DNA from: Cognatishimia activa
GTDB taxonomy: Bacteria > Pseudomonadota > Alphaproteobacteria > Rhodobacterales > Rhodobacteraceae
NCBI RefSeq assembly: GCF_017798205.1
Contig: NZ_CP060010.1
Coordinates: forward strand, 2,418,001 to 2,482,000
Direction of reading: 5' to 3'
Length of the DNA stretch: 64,000 nucleotides
The stretch's first letter is position 1, and each line of letters starts with the position of its first letter. Shown here piece after piece: positions 45,661-54,402 of the stretch. The position numbers and the translations under genes are program-made. The notes under the pieces were generated by a model that was not told where the DNA came from, did not search any database, and worked only from the letters and a program-made list of their open reading frames with translations.

Positions 45661-46356
45661 TTAAACGCTCAGTGTTTTCAAGACTTTGGACTTTGGAACT
45701 GATCCTTTGGCGGCGTCCAGAATAATCTCGCCGCGCCGCATCGAGTAAAAATGATCAGCAAGCCCATAGGCGAACTCGAAATATTGTTCCACCAGAACAA
45801 TCGCCATTTCGCCTTGGTCTTTGAGGTAGGAAACCACCCGGCCGATCTGTTGGATGATGTTGGGCTGAATGCCCTCTGTGGGTTCATCCAACAAAAGGAG
45901 CTTGGGCCGGGTGATCAGCGCGCGCGCAATCGCGAGCTGCTGTTGCTGGCCGCCGGAGAGGTCTCCGCCACGACGGTGTTGCATCTCTTTCAGCACGGGA
46001 AAGAGTTCGAACATCTGCTCGGGCAGGCTGTGTTCGGATTTATCGAGACAGGCAAAGCCGATCTCCATGTTTTCCCGCACGGTCAAAAGCGGAAAGATAT
46101 CGCGGCCCTGAGGCACATAGCCCACGCCACGTCGCGCCAGCACATGCGCGGGTGCGCGACCTTGGTCCTCTCCGTCCAGCTTGTAAGTGCCGCCGGAATG
46201 CGCGTGGGTGCCAGAAATCACCTTCATGAGGGATGTCTTGCCAACCCCATTCGTGCCCATCAGACAAGTGATCTTTCCGGTCTCGGCCTGCAGGTTCACA
46301 TCGTAGAGGATTTGGCTCTGACCATAATGCAGAGTGATATTTTGCAGATCCAGCAT
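45661..46356 (-). CDS. urtE: UrtE, ATP-binding subunit of the urea ABC importer
   Basis: 231-aa LivF-type ATPase: Walker A MGTNGVGKTSLMK, signature LSGGQQQQLAIARAL, Walker B LLLLDEPTEGIQP with the UrtE-specific GIQPNIIQQIG. It is last of five genes, one base after urtD. Confidence 0.94.
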   Translation of the reverse strand: MLDLQNITLHYGQSQILYDVNLQAETGKITCLMGTNGVGKTSLMKVISGTHAHSGGTYKLDGEDQGRAPAHVLARRGVGYVPQGRDIFPLLTVRENMEIGFACLDKSEHSLPEQMFELFPVLKEMQHRRGGDLSGGQQQQLAIARALITRPKLLLLDEPTEGIQPNIIQQIGRVVSYLKDQGEMAIVLVEQYFEFAYGLADHFYSMRRGEIILDAAKGSVPKSKVLKTLSV

Positions 46357-46357
46357 G

Positions 46358-47098
46358 TCAGCGTCCCAGATAGACGTCGATGACGTCCTTGTTAGAGGTC
46401 ACGAAATCCAGCGAGCCCTCGGCCAGCACCGAGCCTTCGTGCAGGCAGGTGACTTTGCAGTCGAGGTTACGGATGAATTCCATGTCGTGTTCCACCACCA
46501 CAACGGCGCGGGTCTTGGCGGCACGTTTGAGGATTTCTGTGGTCTTGTTGCGCTCATCCACGGTCATGCCGGCGGCAGGTTCGTCCACCAGCAAAAGCTG
46601 GGGATCCTGCGCCAAAAGCATGCCGATTTCGAGCCACTGTTTTTGCCCGTGAGAGAGGGCTCCGGCGCGGCGATCCAGCGCGTCCTTCAGGCCGATCTCG
46701 GCTGCGAGCTCTTCGATCCGTGCCGTCTCGTCATCGCTGCCACGGTGAAACAGAACCGCCCAAGGGGTGCGTTTGGCTTTGAGCGCCATCATCAGGTTGT
46801 CGCGCACCGATTGGTCTTCAAAAACCGTGGGTTTTTGGAATTTGCGGCCAATGCCAAGGTTGGCGATCTGGCTTTCGGATTTCGACAAGAGCGAGATGGA
46901 TTTCTCACCCCATAGCACGGACCCTTCATCAGGTCGCGTTTTGCCTGTCACGATGTCCATAAAGGTGGTTTTACCCGCCCCATTCGGCCCAATGATCGCG
47001 CGCAGCTCGGCATAGCCAATGCTAAAGGCCAGATTGTTGATCGCCTTAAAGCCGTCAAAGGTGACCGAGATGCCGTTCACTTCGAGAAGTTCAGCCAT
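46358..47098 (-). CDS. urtD: UrtD, ATP-binding subunit of the urea ABC importer
   Basis: 246-aa LivG-type ATPase: Walker A GPNGAGKTTFMDIVTGKTRP, signature LSHGQKQWLEIGMLL (the His variant usual in UrtD) and Walker B LLLVDEPAAGMT. Its start overlaps the urtC stop by one base. Confidence 0.94.
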   Translation of the reverse strand: MAELLEVNGISVTFDGFKAINNLAFSIGYAELRAIIGPNGAGKTTFMDIVTGKTRPDEGSVLWGEKSISLLSKSESQIANLGIGRKFQKPTVFEDQSVRDNLMMALKAKRTPWAVLFHRGSDDETARIEELAAEIGLKDALDRRAGALSHGQKQWLEIGMLLAQDPQLLLVDEPAAGMTVDERNKTTEILKRAAKTRAVVVVEHDMEFIRNLDCKVTCLHEGSVLAEGSLDFVTSNKDVIDVYLGR

Positions 47099-48276
47099 TA
47101 TGCGTCTCCTTTGCGGACCAGTCGGTCAAACAGGCCGCCGATGCCTTTGGGGAAGTAGAGGGTTACGACCACAAAGCTGAGGCCCAAGAGGACAAGCCAC
47201 CAGTCGACCCATTTGATGGTGTAAAAGCCCAGCGGGATGTCGGGTGCCTGACCGCCGGTGAACCAGGTGGACAAGAGCGAGACAAACGCCGCGCCAATGA
47301 CCGCGCCATAGATGCGGCCACGTCCGCCGATTGCGACCCAAACCGCCAGATAGATCGACGCAATCGGGGCGATTTCCGCCGGGTTGATGATACCCGCCTG
47401 CGGGTAATAAAGCGCTCCTGCAATGCCTGCGATGATCGCGGTCAGCACGAAGACAAAGAGCTTATAGCCTTCGACGTTATAGCCCAGGAAACGCACCCGT
47501 GCCTCGTCGTCCCTAATACCGCGCACGATATTGCCCAGTTTGCTTTCGGTGATCAGTTTGACCAGCAGATAGCTGAGACCCAAGGCAAAGGCCGAGGCCC
47601 AGAAGAACCACATGGACACGATGTCTTGGGACACATCATCGAGCCCGGGCAGGTTTTGGAGGCCTGAGAGGCCGTTGTTGCCTCTCAGGCCGCTGTCGTT
47701 CTGAAACAGGTAAAGCGAGAGTGCCAGGGTCATCGCCTGAGTCAGAATGGACAGATACACGCCAGTCACGCGAGAACGGAACGCGAGCCAGCCAAACACC
47801 AAAGCCAAAATACCAGGAACAAGGACCACCAGCGCCATCTGCACCCAAAAGAGATGCGCGAAAGCCCAGATCATCGGGAAATCAGAGCCGCCCACGACGC
47901 CAAAGATCTGCGTGCCGATGGCGTCAATGACCTCTTGATCGGTGGGGGGGATGACCTCGTTGGACATGGCTGTCTGCACGATGATCTCGGTGCGCGCATA
48001 CATCAGCCACATGCCCAGCATATAGCCACCCAGCCCAAAGAAGGCGAAATGCCCGAGGCTGAGGATGCCGCAATAACCCCAGACCAGATCCATTGCGATG
48101 GCAATCAGGCAGAAGCACAGCGTCTTGCCCAAAGTCTTCACGAAAGAGGTCGAAATAAAGCCCCAGCCAAAAGCCTCTGATCCAACAGAGACAAAGGCGG
48201 TGAAAAGGGCGAGGGCGCCAAGGAACACCAGTACGGATGGGTTCTTCAGCAGGAATTTGGTGAGAAGTCCGTTCAT
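47098..48276 (-). CDS. urtC: UrtC, permease of the urea ABC importer
   Basis: About 392 aa, LivM-type, with ten or so helices. GYCGILSLGHFAFFGLGGYM and the coupling loop RDDEARVRFLGYNVEGYKL are visible. The start at ATG 48276 has aggag 9 bases upstream. A hydrophilic insert after the third helix (about 105-140) is usual for UrtC. Confidence 0.93.
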   Translation of the reverse strand: MNGLLTKFLLKNPSVLVFLGALALFTAFVSVGSEAFGWGFISTSFVKTLGKTLCFCLIAIAMDLVWGYCGILSLGHFAFFGLGGYMLGMWLMYARTEIIVQTAMSNEVIPPTDQEVIDAIGTQIFGVVGGSDFPMIWAFAHLFWVQMALVVLVPGILALVFGWLAFRSRVTGVYLSILTQAMTLALSLYLFQNDSGLRGNNGLSGLQNLPGLDDVSQDIVSMWFFWASAFALGLSYLLVKLITESKLGNIVRGIRDDEARVRFLGYNVEGYKLFVFVLTAIIAGIAGALYYPQAGIINPAEIAPIASIYLAVWVAIGGRGRIYGAVIGAAFVSLLSTWFTGGQAPDIPLGFYTIKWVDWWLVLLGLSFVVVTLYFPKGIGGLFDRLVRKGDA

Positions 48277-48280
48277 GGGA

Positions 48281-50224
48281 TCAATCTCCTGCTGCGCGGC
48301 CTTTGAGAGCAATGATGCCCCGCGGCCGGAATTGAATGAAGATGATGATGAAGATGATCATATAGGTCTGCGCCGCCAGCGTGTTGGACGGGTTGAACCA
48401 TTCGATGCCCTTCTGAAGGAAGCCGATCATCGTGGCACCTGCAAGCGTGCCAAAGATATTGCCAACGCCGCCGACAACCACGGTCATGAAGCTCTGGACG
48501 ATATAGTCCGAGCCAAGTTCCGAGGTCACTTTGGCGAAAAGGCCGATGGCGATGCCTGCGATGCCCGCGATGCCCGAGCCAAGCCCAAAGGTCAGCATAT
48601 TGATGCGATCCGGATTGATGCCCATAGCGGCGGCCATGCGTGGGTTCTGCGTGACCGCGCGGGTTTCAAGGCCCAAACGGGTGCGGTTCAGCACAAACAA
48701 GAGGCCCAGGAAGAAGATCACAGACAGCACAAAGATCGCAATACGGATCCATGAAATCGCGATCACGTCGTTGAACACCAGCGCTCCATCCAGCCAGCCC
48801 GGAGAGGTGAGGGGACGCGCCTGCGTGCCAAAGATGTTCTTGGCGATCTGTTGCAGCGCAATCGAGATGCCGAAGGTCGCGAGCAGGGTTTCCAACGGAC
48901 GGTGGTACAGATGCCGGATCACCAGACGCTCCATTGCGACGCCAGCGGCGAAGGTGATGACAAAGGCCGCCGGGATCGCGACGATCAGGGACACCGTGTA
49001 ATTCGGAATGATCTGCTGCACGACATAACCCGTGTAAGCGCCCATCATGATGAATTCGCCATGCGCCATGTTGATGACGCGCATCACACCAAAGGTGATC
49101 GCAAGACCAATCGCCGCAAGGAAATAGATCGACGCGAGCGAGATCCCATCGAGTACAAGGTCGATGAATTGCGAAACGCCCACTGCGGTGCTGATCGAGC
49201 TCAGCGCCTCAACTGCGGCGGCTGTCACCGCGGGGTCAGCCTCGGCATAGACCTCGTAATAGGTGGCGCTCGCCAAAAGTTCGGCTTTGGCCTCAGAGGT
49301 GAGGATCGCGGGCACTGCGCCCGTTGCGGCCAAAGCCATATAGGCCGTCAGTCGGGCCTCGTCGGTGCCAAGATCCGCGACGTTCACACCACCGACAGTG
49401 TCGCCGTCGATATTGGCTTTCAGAGCGGCTTTGATGTCGGCCTTAGTTGGCTCGGCCTGTGCAAGACCAGATGCCACCAAAAGGGCAATGGCGTCCTCTT
49501 CGCTGATGTCATTGCCAAGACGCAAGGTTTTGGCGACGTTTTCACCTGCGCCAACTTCGGGTGCTGCCTTGAGTGTTGTGGTGACCAGAGGGTTCAGAAC
49601 CGCGCGGGCATCGAGACCCAGATCGCCGTCAAAACTTTCGATAGCCGCAACGCGGGCCTCGGTTGTGTCGCCAAAGCTGACGGTCAGAACGCGCGACAGG
49701 CGCTCCATGCGCGCTTTGAGGTCGGGGTCTGTTTCGCTCGCGAGCGCTGCGGTCAAAGGCGCGAGATCTTTCGCTTTAGGATCGCGGCTGATGCCCACGA
49801 GGGCTGCATCGCGCACCGCAGGGTCTGCGTCGGTCAGGCGAAAGGCGACCAAAGCCCCGTCGATCTTGGCGCGGACGCCAGAATTCGGCTTGATCTGTTT
49901 GATCTCTTTCTTTGCGACCGCGGCCACGACTTCACCGCTTTCGATATCAATCAGGCGGTAGGTCTTTTTGTCATCTGTCGCGACAAAGAAGAACTTGTCG
50001 TCAGACTTGCGATACCAGACCTCTTTGCTTTGCAGCTTGGTCAGGAAATCCGCGACACCGGGGGCGCCGCTGTCTTGCAGACCCGAGATCACACTCTCGA
50101 TGGTCTTGGAGGACGGTTTTTTAAGGCCAGCTGTCTGGTCAGCCAAGGCGTCGTATAGGGAGGATTGCGCGAAGGCAGGGACGGCCAGCAGCAAGCCCAA
50201 GAAAAGCGTCAGGACACGGAGCAT
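48281..50224 (-). CDS. urtB: UrtB, permease of the urea ABC importer with a long periplasmic domain
   Basis: About 647 aa. A Sec signal (VLTLFLGLLLAVPAFAQS) leads into a soluble, Ala-rich helical region of about 335 residues with HEAT-like helix pairs. A LivH-type membrane part follows (LDGISLASIYFLAAIGLAIT, GVMRVINMAHGEFIMMGAY, RLGLETRAVTQNPRMAAAMG). The extra domain is known for UrtB, and here it is large. It starts after the urtA-urtB hairpin. Confidence 0.93.
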   Translation of the reverse strand: MLRVLTLFLGLLLAVPAFAQSSLYDALADQTAGLKKPSSKTIESVISGLQDSGAPGVADFLTKLQSKEVWYRKSDDKFFFVATDDKKTYRLIDIESGEVVAAVAKKEIKQIKPNSGVRAKIDGALVAFRLTDADPAVRDAALVGISRDPKAKDLAPLTAALASETDPDLKARMERLSRVLTVSFGDTTEARVAAIESFDGDLGLDARAVLNPLVTTTLKAAPEVGAGENVAKTLRLGNDISEEDAIALLVASGLAQAEPTKADIKAALKANIDGDTVGGVNVADLGTDEARLTAYMALAATGAVPAILTSEAKAELLASATYYEVYAEADPAVTAAAVEALSSISTAVGVSQFIDLVLDGISLASIYFLAAIGLAITFGVMRVINMAHGEFIMMGAYTGYVVQQIIPNYTVSLIVAIPAAFVITFAAGVAMERLVIRHLYHRPLETLLATFGISIALQQIAKNIFGTQARPLTSPGWLDGALVFNDVIAISWIRIAIFVLSVIFFLGLLFVLNRTRLGLETRAVTQNPRMAAAMGINPDRINMLTFGLGSGIAGIAGIAIGLFAKVTSELGSDYIVQSFMTVVVGGVGNIFGTLAGATMIGFLQKGIEWFNPSNTLAAQTYMIIFIIIFIQFRPRGIIALKGRAAGD

Positions 50225-50240
50225 AGGGGAGTATTCCAAG

Positions 50241-50272
50241 AAAAAGGCCCCGGGGATCGCGCCCCCGGGGCC
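50241..50272 (-). terminator. Intrinsic terminator/attenuator between urtA and urtB
   Basis: A perfect 10-bp all-G/C stem (ggccccgggg / ccccggggcc) with a 7-base loop runs into five T on the minus strand. It lies 15 bases after the urtA stop and should make urtA the most abundant message. Confidence 0.9.
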
Positions 50273-50287
50273 AGAGGTCAGGTCAGC

Positions 50288-51553
50288 TTAGTAGTTGGAT
50301 TTGATCTGAACACAGGTCTCGGTTTCGGTGTTGTACATACCGCAACCCAGGTCTTTCCAGTCAGACTTCAGTACCGCAGATTCTGGCAGGAAGTCGGTCC
50401 ATGCGTCGCCTGGAACTTCTGCAGTCTGCGAGATGATGTCGAATTGGCCGTCTTCTTGGATTTCACCAATCAGAACTGGTTTCGCCAGGTGGTGGTTTGG
50501 AAGCATCACGGCTGTACCGCCGGTCAGGTTCGGGAACTCCTGGCCGTACATTGCAGAGCGGACTGCGTCCACATCAGTGGTACCTGCTTCTTTGACCGCG
50601 TTCACCCACATGTTGAAGCCGATGTAGTGTGCTTCCATTGGGTCGTTGGTCACGCGCTCTGCACCCATGGTTTCTTTCCATGTGTCGATGAAGTCCGCGT
50701 TCGCGTCACCTTCTGCGGATTGGAAGTAGTTCCAGGCTGCGAGGTGGCCAACGAGGTTGGTGGTGTCCAGACCCGCGAGCTCTTCTTCACCCACAGAGAA
50801 GGCGACTACTGGGATATCATCTGCAGAGATGCCAGCCGCTGCCAGCTCTTTGTAGAAGCCAATGTTCGCGTCACCGTTGATGGTAGAGATCACACCAACT
50901 TTTTTGCCGTCTGCACCCAGAGCAACAACGTCAGCAACGATCTTGGACCAGTCGGAGTGACCGAATGGGGTGTAGTTCACGAAGATGTCTTCAGCCGCAA
51001 TACCTTTGTCTTTCAGGTACTGCTCAAGGATCTTGTTGGTGGTGCGTGGGTAAACATAGTCGGTGCCCAGCAGAGCGAATTTTTCAACGCCCAGTTCTTC
51101 GAGGTAGTAGTCAGTCGCTGGGATCGCCTGTTGGTTTGGCGCCGCACCGGTGTAGAAGACGTTCTTGGAAGACTCTTCGCCTTCGTACTGAACTGGGTAG
51201 AACAGCAGGCCGTTCAGTTCTTCGATCACAGGCAGAACGGATTTACGGGACACAGACGTCCAGTTGCCGAAGATCACGTCAACCTCGTGGACGGTCAGCA
51301 GCTCACGTGCTTTTTCAGCAAACAGTGGCCAGTCAGACGCAGGGTCTACAACGACTGCTTCCAGGATCTCGCCGTTGATGCCGCCTTTTGCGTTTTGCTG
51401 GTCGATCAGCATCAGCATGGTGTCTTTCAGAGTGGTCTCGGAAATCGCCATGGTGCCGGACAGAGAGTGCAGAACACCGACCTTGATGTCGGCGGTTGCA
51501 GCGGAAGCGGCGACTGCGGAAATGGCAGAAGCGAGCAGTAGTTTTTTCATCAC
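50288..51553 (-). CDS. urtA: UrtA, periplasmic urea-binding protein
   Basis: A 421-aa LivJ-type binding protein with a Sec signal (LLLASAISAVAASAATAD). UrtA hallmarks are VGVLHSLSGTMAISETTLKD, VDVIFGNWTSVSRKSVLPV, NGLLFYPVQYEGEESSKNV and FYTGAAPNQQAIPATDY. Short-chain amides are the main alternative substrate. A strong aaggagg site precedes the start. It is first gene of urtABCDE. Confidence 0.95.
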   Translation of the reverse strand: MMKKLLLASAISAVAASAATADIKVGVLHSLSGTMAISETTLKDTMLMLIDQQNAKGGINGEILEAVVVDPASDWPLFAEKARELLTVHEVDVIFGNWTSVSRKSVLPVIEELNGLLFYPVQYEGEESSKNVFYTGAAPNQQAIPATDYYLEELGVEKFALLGTDYVYPRTTNKILEQYLKDKGIAAEDIFVNYTPFGHSDWSKIVADVVALGADGKKVGVISTINGDANIGFYKELAAAGISADDIPVVAFSVGEEELAGLDTTNLVGHLAAWNYFQSAEGDANADFIDTWKETMGAERVTNDPMEAHYIGFNMWVNAVKEAGTTDVDAVRSAMYGQEFPNLTGGTAVMLPNHHLAKPVLIGEIQEDGQFDIISQTAEVPGDAWTDFLPESAVLKSDWKDLGCGMYNTETETCVQIKSNY

Positions 51554-51638
51554 ATGTACCTCCTTGGGGGCATTTTCGTAGTTCGTCAGAAGCGCCGCCT
51601 TTGGGATAAAAAGGACTGGTGGCGTTCCCCAAAAGCTT

Positions 51639-51654
51639 CATTAATTCGTTAATG
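51639..51654. promoter_or_regulatory. Palindrome between urtA and the divergent LysR gene
   Basis: cattaa-ttcg-ttaatg is a perfect 6-bp inverted repeat, 85 bases from both the urtA and the lysR starts. It is a candidate operator for the divergent LysR. Confidence 0.5.
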
Positions 51655-51723
51655 TGCGTCGGTCTGCCTCAAAGATTTGCGCAAGGTGTTGCGTTTTTTG
51701 CACCACTTTGGCAGCTAGATCAC

Positions 51724-52617
51724 ATGAAACACCTGCAAAGCTTCAAATATGTAAGGGCGATTGCCGCATCTGGCTCGATCCGAAAAGCGGCTGAAACTCT
51801 GGCAATTTCGCCCTCTGCGCTGAACAGACATATCCAAACTTTAGAGTTGGATCTGGATATACAGATCTTTGAAAGGGTCACAAAGGGCGTGCGACTCACC
51901 TCGGAAGGGGAGCTGTTTTTGAACTTCGCGATGAACCAATTGTCGGGGTTTAATCGCGTGCGCCAACAGATCTCGGCGATGAAAGGTCTGCGGGTCGGAG
52001 AACTACGGGTCGGCATCAGCGAGGACTTTGATCAGTCGATTCTGCACGACATGATCGCCAAATTTCAGCGCGACCACTCCCAGATCGATGTGACCATCGA
52101 GCGGCTGACGTCACAAGATGCGCTCTATCGCGCGCTGGACACGCAAAGCATCGAGCTGGCGCTTTTTGTGAACCCGGTTTTGCGCAAAGGCATTCAGATC
52201 CTCCATGGCGCAGACGTGGATATTGCGGCCTTCGTGCCGCTTGGGCTGGGGCTGGGCAAAAACGACGAGCTGCGCATTTTCGAATTTCAGGGCATTCGAC
52301 TGGCCCTGCCTCCGGCCAATACTGAAGTCACCAAAAGGATCGAGGCCGCCATCGACAAAAACCGGATCGACACGCTGATCCATTACCGAGGCCCTGATAT
52401 GTCGCGCTTTCTTGAGCATGCGTTTTCGGCGGTGATCGGGATTTCTGTTGTGGTCAATCCGGGGCCAGCACCTCTGCAGATTTCGGGATACAAACGTACA
52501 AGCCTGCTGCGCCGAGAGATCGGGACCTGTAATTTCTGCCTCGTGGGATCAGATGATCACGGGTTAAGTTTCGCAGCCCACGCCTTTCAGGAAATCTTTA
52601 GCGAGGCGTTTCAATAA
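51724..52617 (+). CDS. LysR-family regulator divergent from urtA
   Basis: 297 aa. Helix-turn-helix: FKYVRAIAASGSIRKAAETL, AISPSALNRHIQTLELDLDI; then a LysR effector domain from about 90 (VGELRVGISEDFDQSI). The start is ATG 51724; a longer frame from 51619 would include the palindrome and the urtA promoter side. It probably controls urea uptake, but no co-regulator gene is in view. Confidence 0.9.
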   Translation: MKHLQSFKYVRAIAASGSIRKAAETLAISPSALNRHIQTLELDLDIQIFERVTKGVRLTSEGELFLNFAMNQLSGFNRVRQQISAMKGLRVGELRVGISEDFDQSILHDMIAKFQRDHSQIDVTIERLTSQDALYRALDTQSIELALFVNPVLRKGIQILHGADVDIAAFVPLGLGLGKNDELRIFEFQGIRLALPPANTEVTKRIEAAIDKNRIDTLIHYRGPDMSRFLEHAFSAVIGISVVVNPGPAPLQISGYKRTSLLRREIGTCNFCLVGSDDHGLSFAAHAFQEIFSEAFQ

Positions 52618-52643
52618 AAAGAAACGCGCCGAATGGGGCGCGT
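52618..52643. terminator. Hairpin between LysR and SRPBCC genes
   Basis: A 7-bp stem (acgcgcc / ggcgcgt) lies between convergent genes. The A-rich left flank gives a T run for the minus strand, so it mainly ends the SRPBCC gene. Confidence 0.75.
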
Positions 52644-52651
52644 CTCGTGTG

Positions 52652-53137
52652 TTATTGTGCCTCAACCCGCGCCTTTAAGGCTGCGTTGGTTTTTGCATAG
52701 GCTGGCTCGATCCAGTCGGAATTCCAGAACCAAAGGTACAGCCCGCGGTCGACCTCGTGTTGGGTGACTTTGGTGCCGCCTTCAACGGGTTCCAAAATCC
52801 AGCGATGGTCAAAAGTGATGACCAAGGGTACGCCCCCTTTTTGACGCAACTCTTGCGCGGGCGTCAGGGTGGCCACGGTTGCGGTCATCTCAAGCACGCT
52901 GCCCGAAGGATCCTGAACCTTGTTCAGAACCTTGCCGCCTTGCGCATACGCGCCCTGAACTTCAACAAAAGTTGGGTTCCAGTCAGGGTAGGCCGCGGTA
53001 TCCGTCAGAACGCCCCAGATCTGCTCTGCTGGGGCCGCAATCACCGTTTCGACATGGAACGTCTTGGTGGTCAAAGCTCCAACCGCCGCCGTCAAAGCGA
53101 CGGCGATTGCGCCGTATGTTAGAATATTCATAAGCAT
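52652..53137 (-). CDS. SRPBCC-family protein with N-terminal hydrophobic segment
   Basis: 161 aa. Hydrophobic residues 3-23 act as signal or anchor; then comes a START/SRPBCC ligand-binding fold (VIAAPAEQIWGVLTDTAAYP at the N terminus, EGGTKVTQHEVDRGLY near the end). The family binds hydrophobic ligands; no ligand can be named. It stands alone between convergent lysR and a hydrolase gene 140 bases upstream. Confidence 0.85.
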   Translation of the reverse strand: MLMNILTYGAIAVALTAAVGALTTKTFHVETVIAAPAEQIWGVLTDTAAYPDWNPTFVEVQGAYAQGGKVLNKVQDPSGSVLEMTATVATLTPAQELRQKGGVPLVITFDHRWILEPVEGGTKVTQHEVDRGLYLWFWNSDWIEPAYAKTNAALKARVEAQ

Positions 53138-53277
53138 TTATAGTTACTTTTCTTTGGACGTCTGGATGTCCGGGGAACGCGCGCCGTTAAAGCACGGAGG
53201 CTCATAGGGCTTGGTCTTCGCGCTAGCATTCAAAAAAATCCTGACATGTGTAGTGCCTCCCCGTTGCGGCGTGCCAT

Positions 53278-54333
53278 TTACAACAGCCTGTCAAACGCGG
53301 CTGCCAAGTCTCGCGCGAATTGGGTGGTCAGGTTCGTTCCCGGGAAACCGTCAAAGGCGTGGACTGCACCGGAATAAATATGGAATTCGCAGGGCACGCG
53401 GGCGCGGGTCAGCGTCAGCGCATAGGCTGTGTCTTCTTCGAGAAAGAGATCAAGGTTGCCGACGGCCATAAAACAAGGAGGTAAGCCTTCGTGTGACGCC
53501 GCATGTGTCGGCGAGAAGTGCCCGGTCCGGTTGTCATCCATGGCGTAGTCCCCGCGTAGACTGTCCCAGCCAAAACGGTTGGCTGCTCGGACCCAGATGA
53601 ATTCGCCCGTCGTCAGGTTGTTGACGGGAGCCTCTGTGGTGGCTGTGCGATAATCCAGCATTGGATAGATCGGGAATTGCGCTTTCACCGGTACTTCACC
53701 GCGGTCGCGGGCCAGGATCGCCAGGGCCGCACAAAGACCTCCGCCGGCGGAATGCCCCATGATGCTGATCCGCGTGGGGTCGATGCCAAGGCTGGCAGCA
53801 TTCTGATAGGCATAAGTGAGCACATCGTGACAATCCTCAACCGGGCCCGGGAATGGGGTTTCTGGCGCCAGTCGATATTCCACGTTAAGAACAACGGCCC
53901 CCGAGGTTTGCGCGAGATCATAGCAATAGCCATCATATTGCTCTGCTGTGCCAAAGACATAACCGCCGCCATGGATGTAAATAATCGCAGGCGCAGGTGC
54001 CGCGCGTGGAGTTTCTGGGCGGTACAGGTTGAAGCCGGCGGTGCTTCCAGACATCTCAAAGCGTTCTAGCGTTGGATTTTGCGTGCCTTGCCTTGGGCCG
54101 TTCTCAAGCGCCTGGCGCAAAACTGGAAGAGAGTTAGAGTCCGGTACGAAACCCGCCATGGCCTGTGCGAATTCGCGATACTGAGGATCTACCAAATCCA
54201 GCGTAGAGGTTGTGATATCAGCAGCGGCTGGGGCCGAACTGGCAAGGGTGATCTGCGGTAACCCAAAGGCTGCACCGGCGGCAAGCCCACTGGTTGCGGT
54301 CAAAAAGCCTCGGCGCGTGGTGGTCTTGGTCAT
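53278..54333 (-). CDS. Tat-exported alpha/beta hydrolase of the HSL esterase family
   Basis: 351 aa with a Tat signal (TTRRGFLTATSGLAAGAAFG). Hormone-sensitive-lipase-type features: oxyanion motif IYIHGGGYVFG (HGGG at 121-124), VEYRLAPETPFP, nucleophile elbow GHSAGG (S195), and a final His in YSGAVHAFDGFPG. It is an ester or lactone hydrolase in the periplasm. It lies 69 bases downstream of another Tat-exported hydrolase on the same strand. Confidence 0.9.
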   Translation of the reverse strand: MTKTTTRRGFLTATSGLAAGAAFGLPQITLASSAPAAADITTSTLDLVDPQYREFAQAMAGFVPDSNSLPVLRQALENGPRQGTQNPTLERFEMSGSTAGFNLYRPETPRAAPAPAIIYIHGGGYVFGTAEQYDGYCYDLAQTSGAVVLNVEYRLAPETPFPGPVEDCHDVLTYAYQNAASLGIDPTRISIMGHSAGGGLCAALAILARDRGEVPVKAQFPIYPMLDYRTATTEAPVNNLTTGEFIWVRAANRFGWDSLRGDYAMDDNRTGHFSPTHAASHEGLPPCFMAVGNLDLFLEEDTAYALTLTRARVPCEFHIYSGAVHAFDGFPGTNLTTQFARDLAAAFDRLL

Positions 54334-54402
54334 GGGATATCTCTCTGTCTGAATGCGAGGGGGGCTGACCCCATTGGGATCAGTCGATTTTCTAGATACA
54401 AT

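Noticed and set aside
48851-50158. 435-codon plus-strand frame opposite urtB
   Set aside because: Cys/His/Arg-rich shadow of urtB with no recognisable domain or ribosome site.
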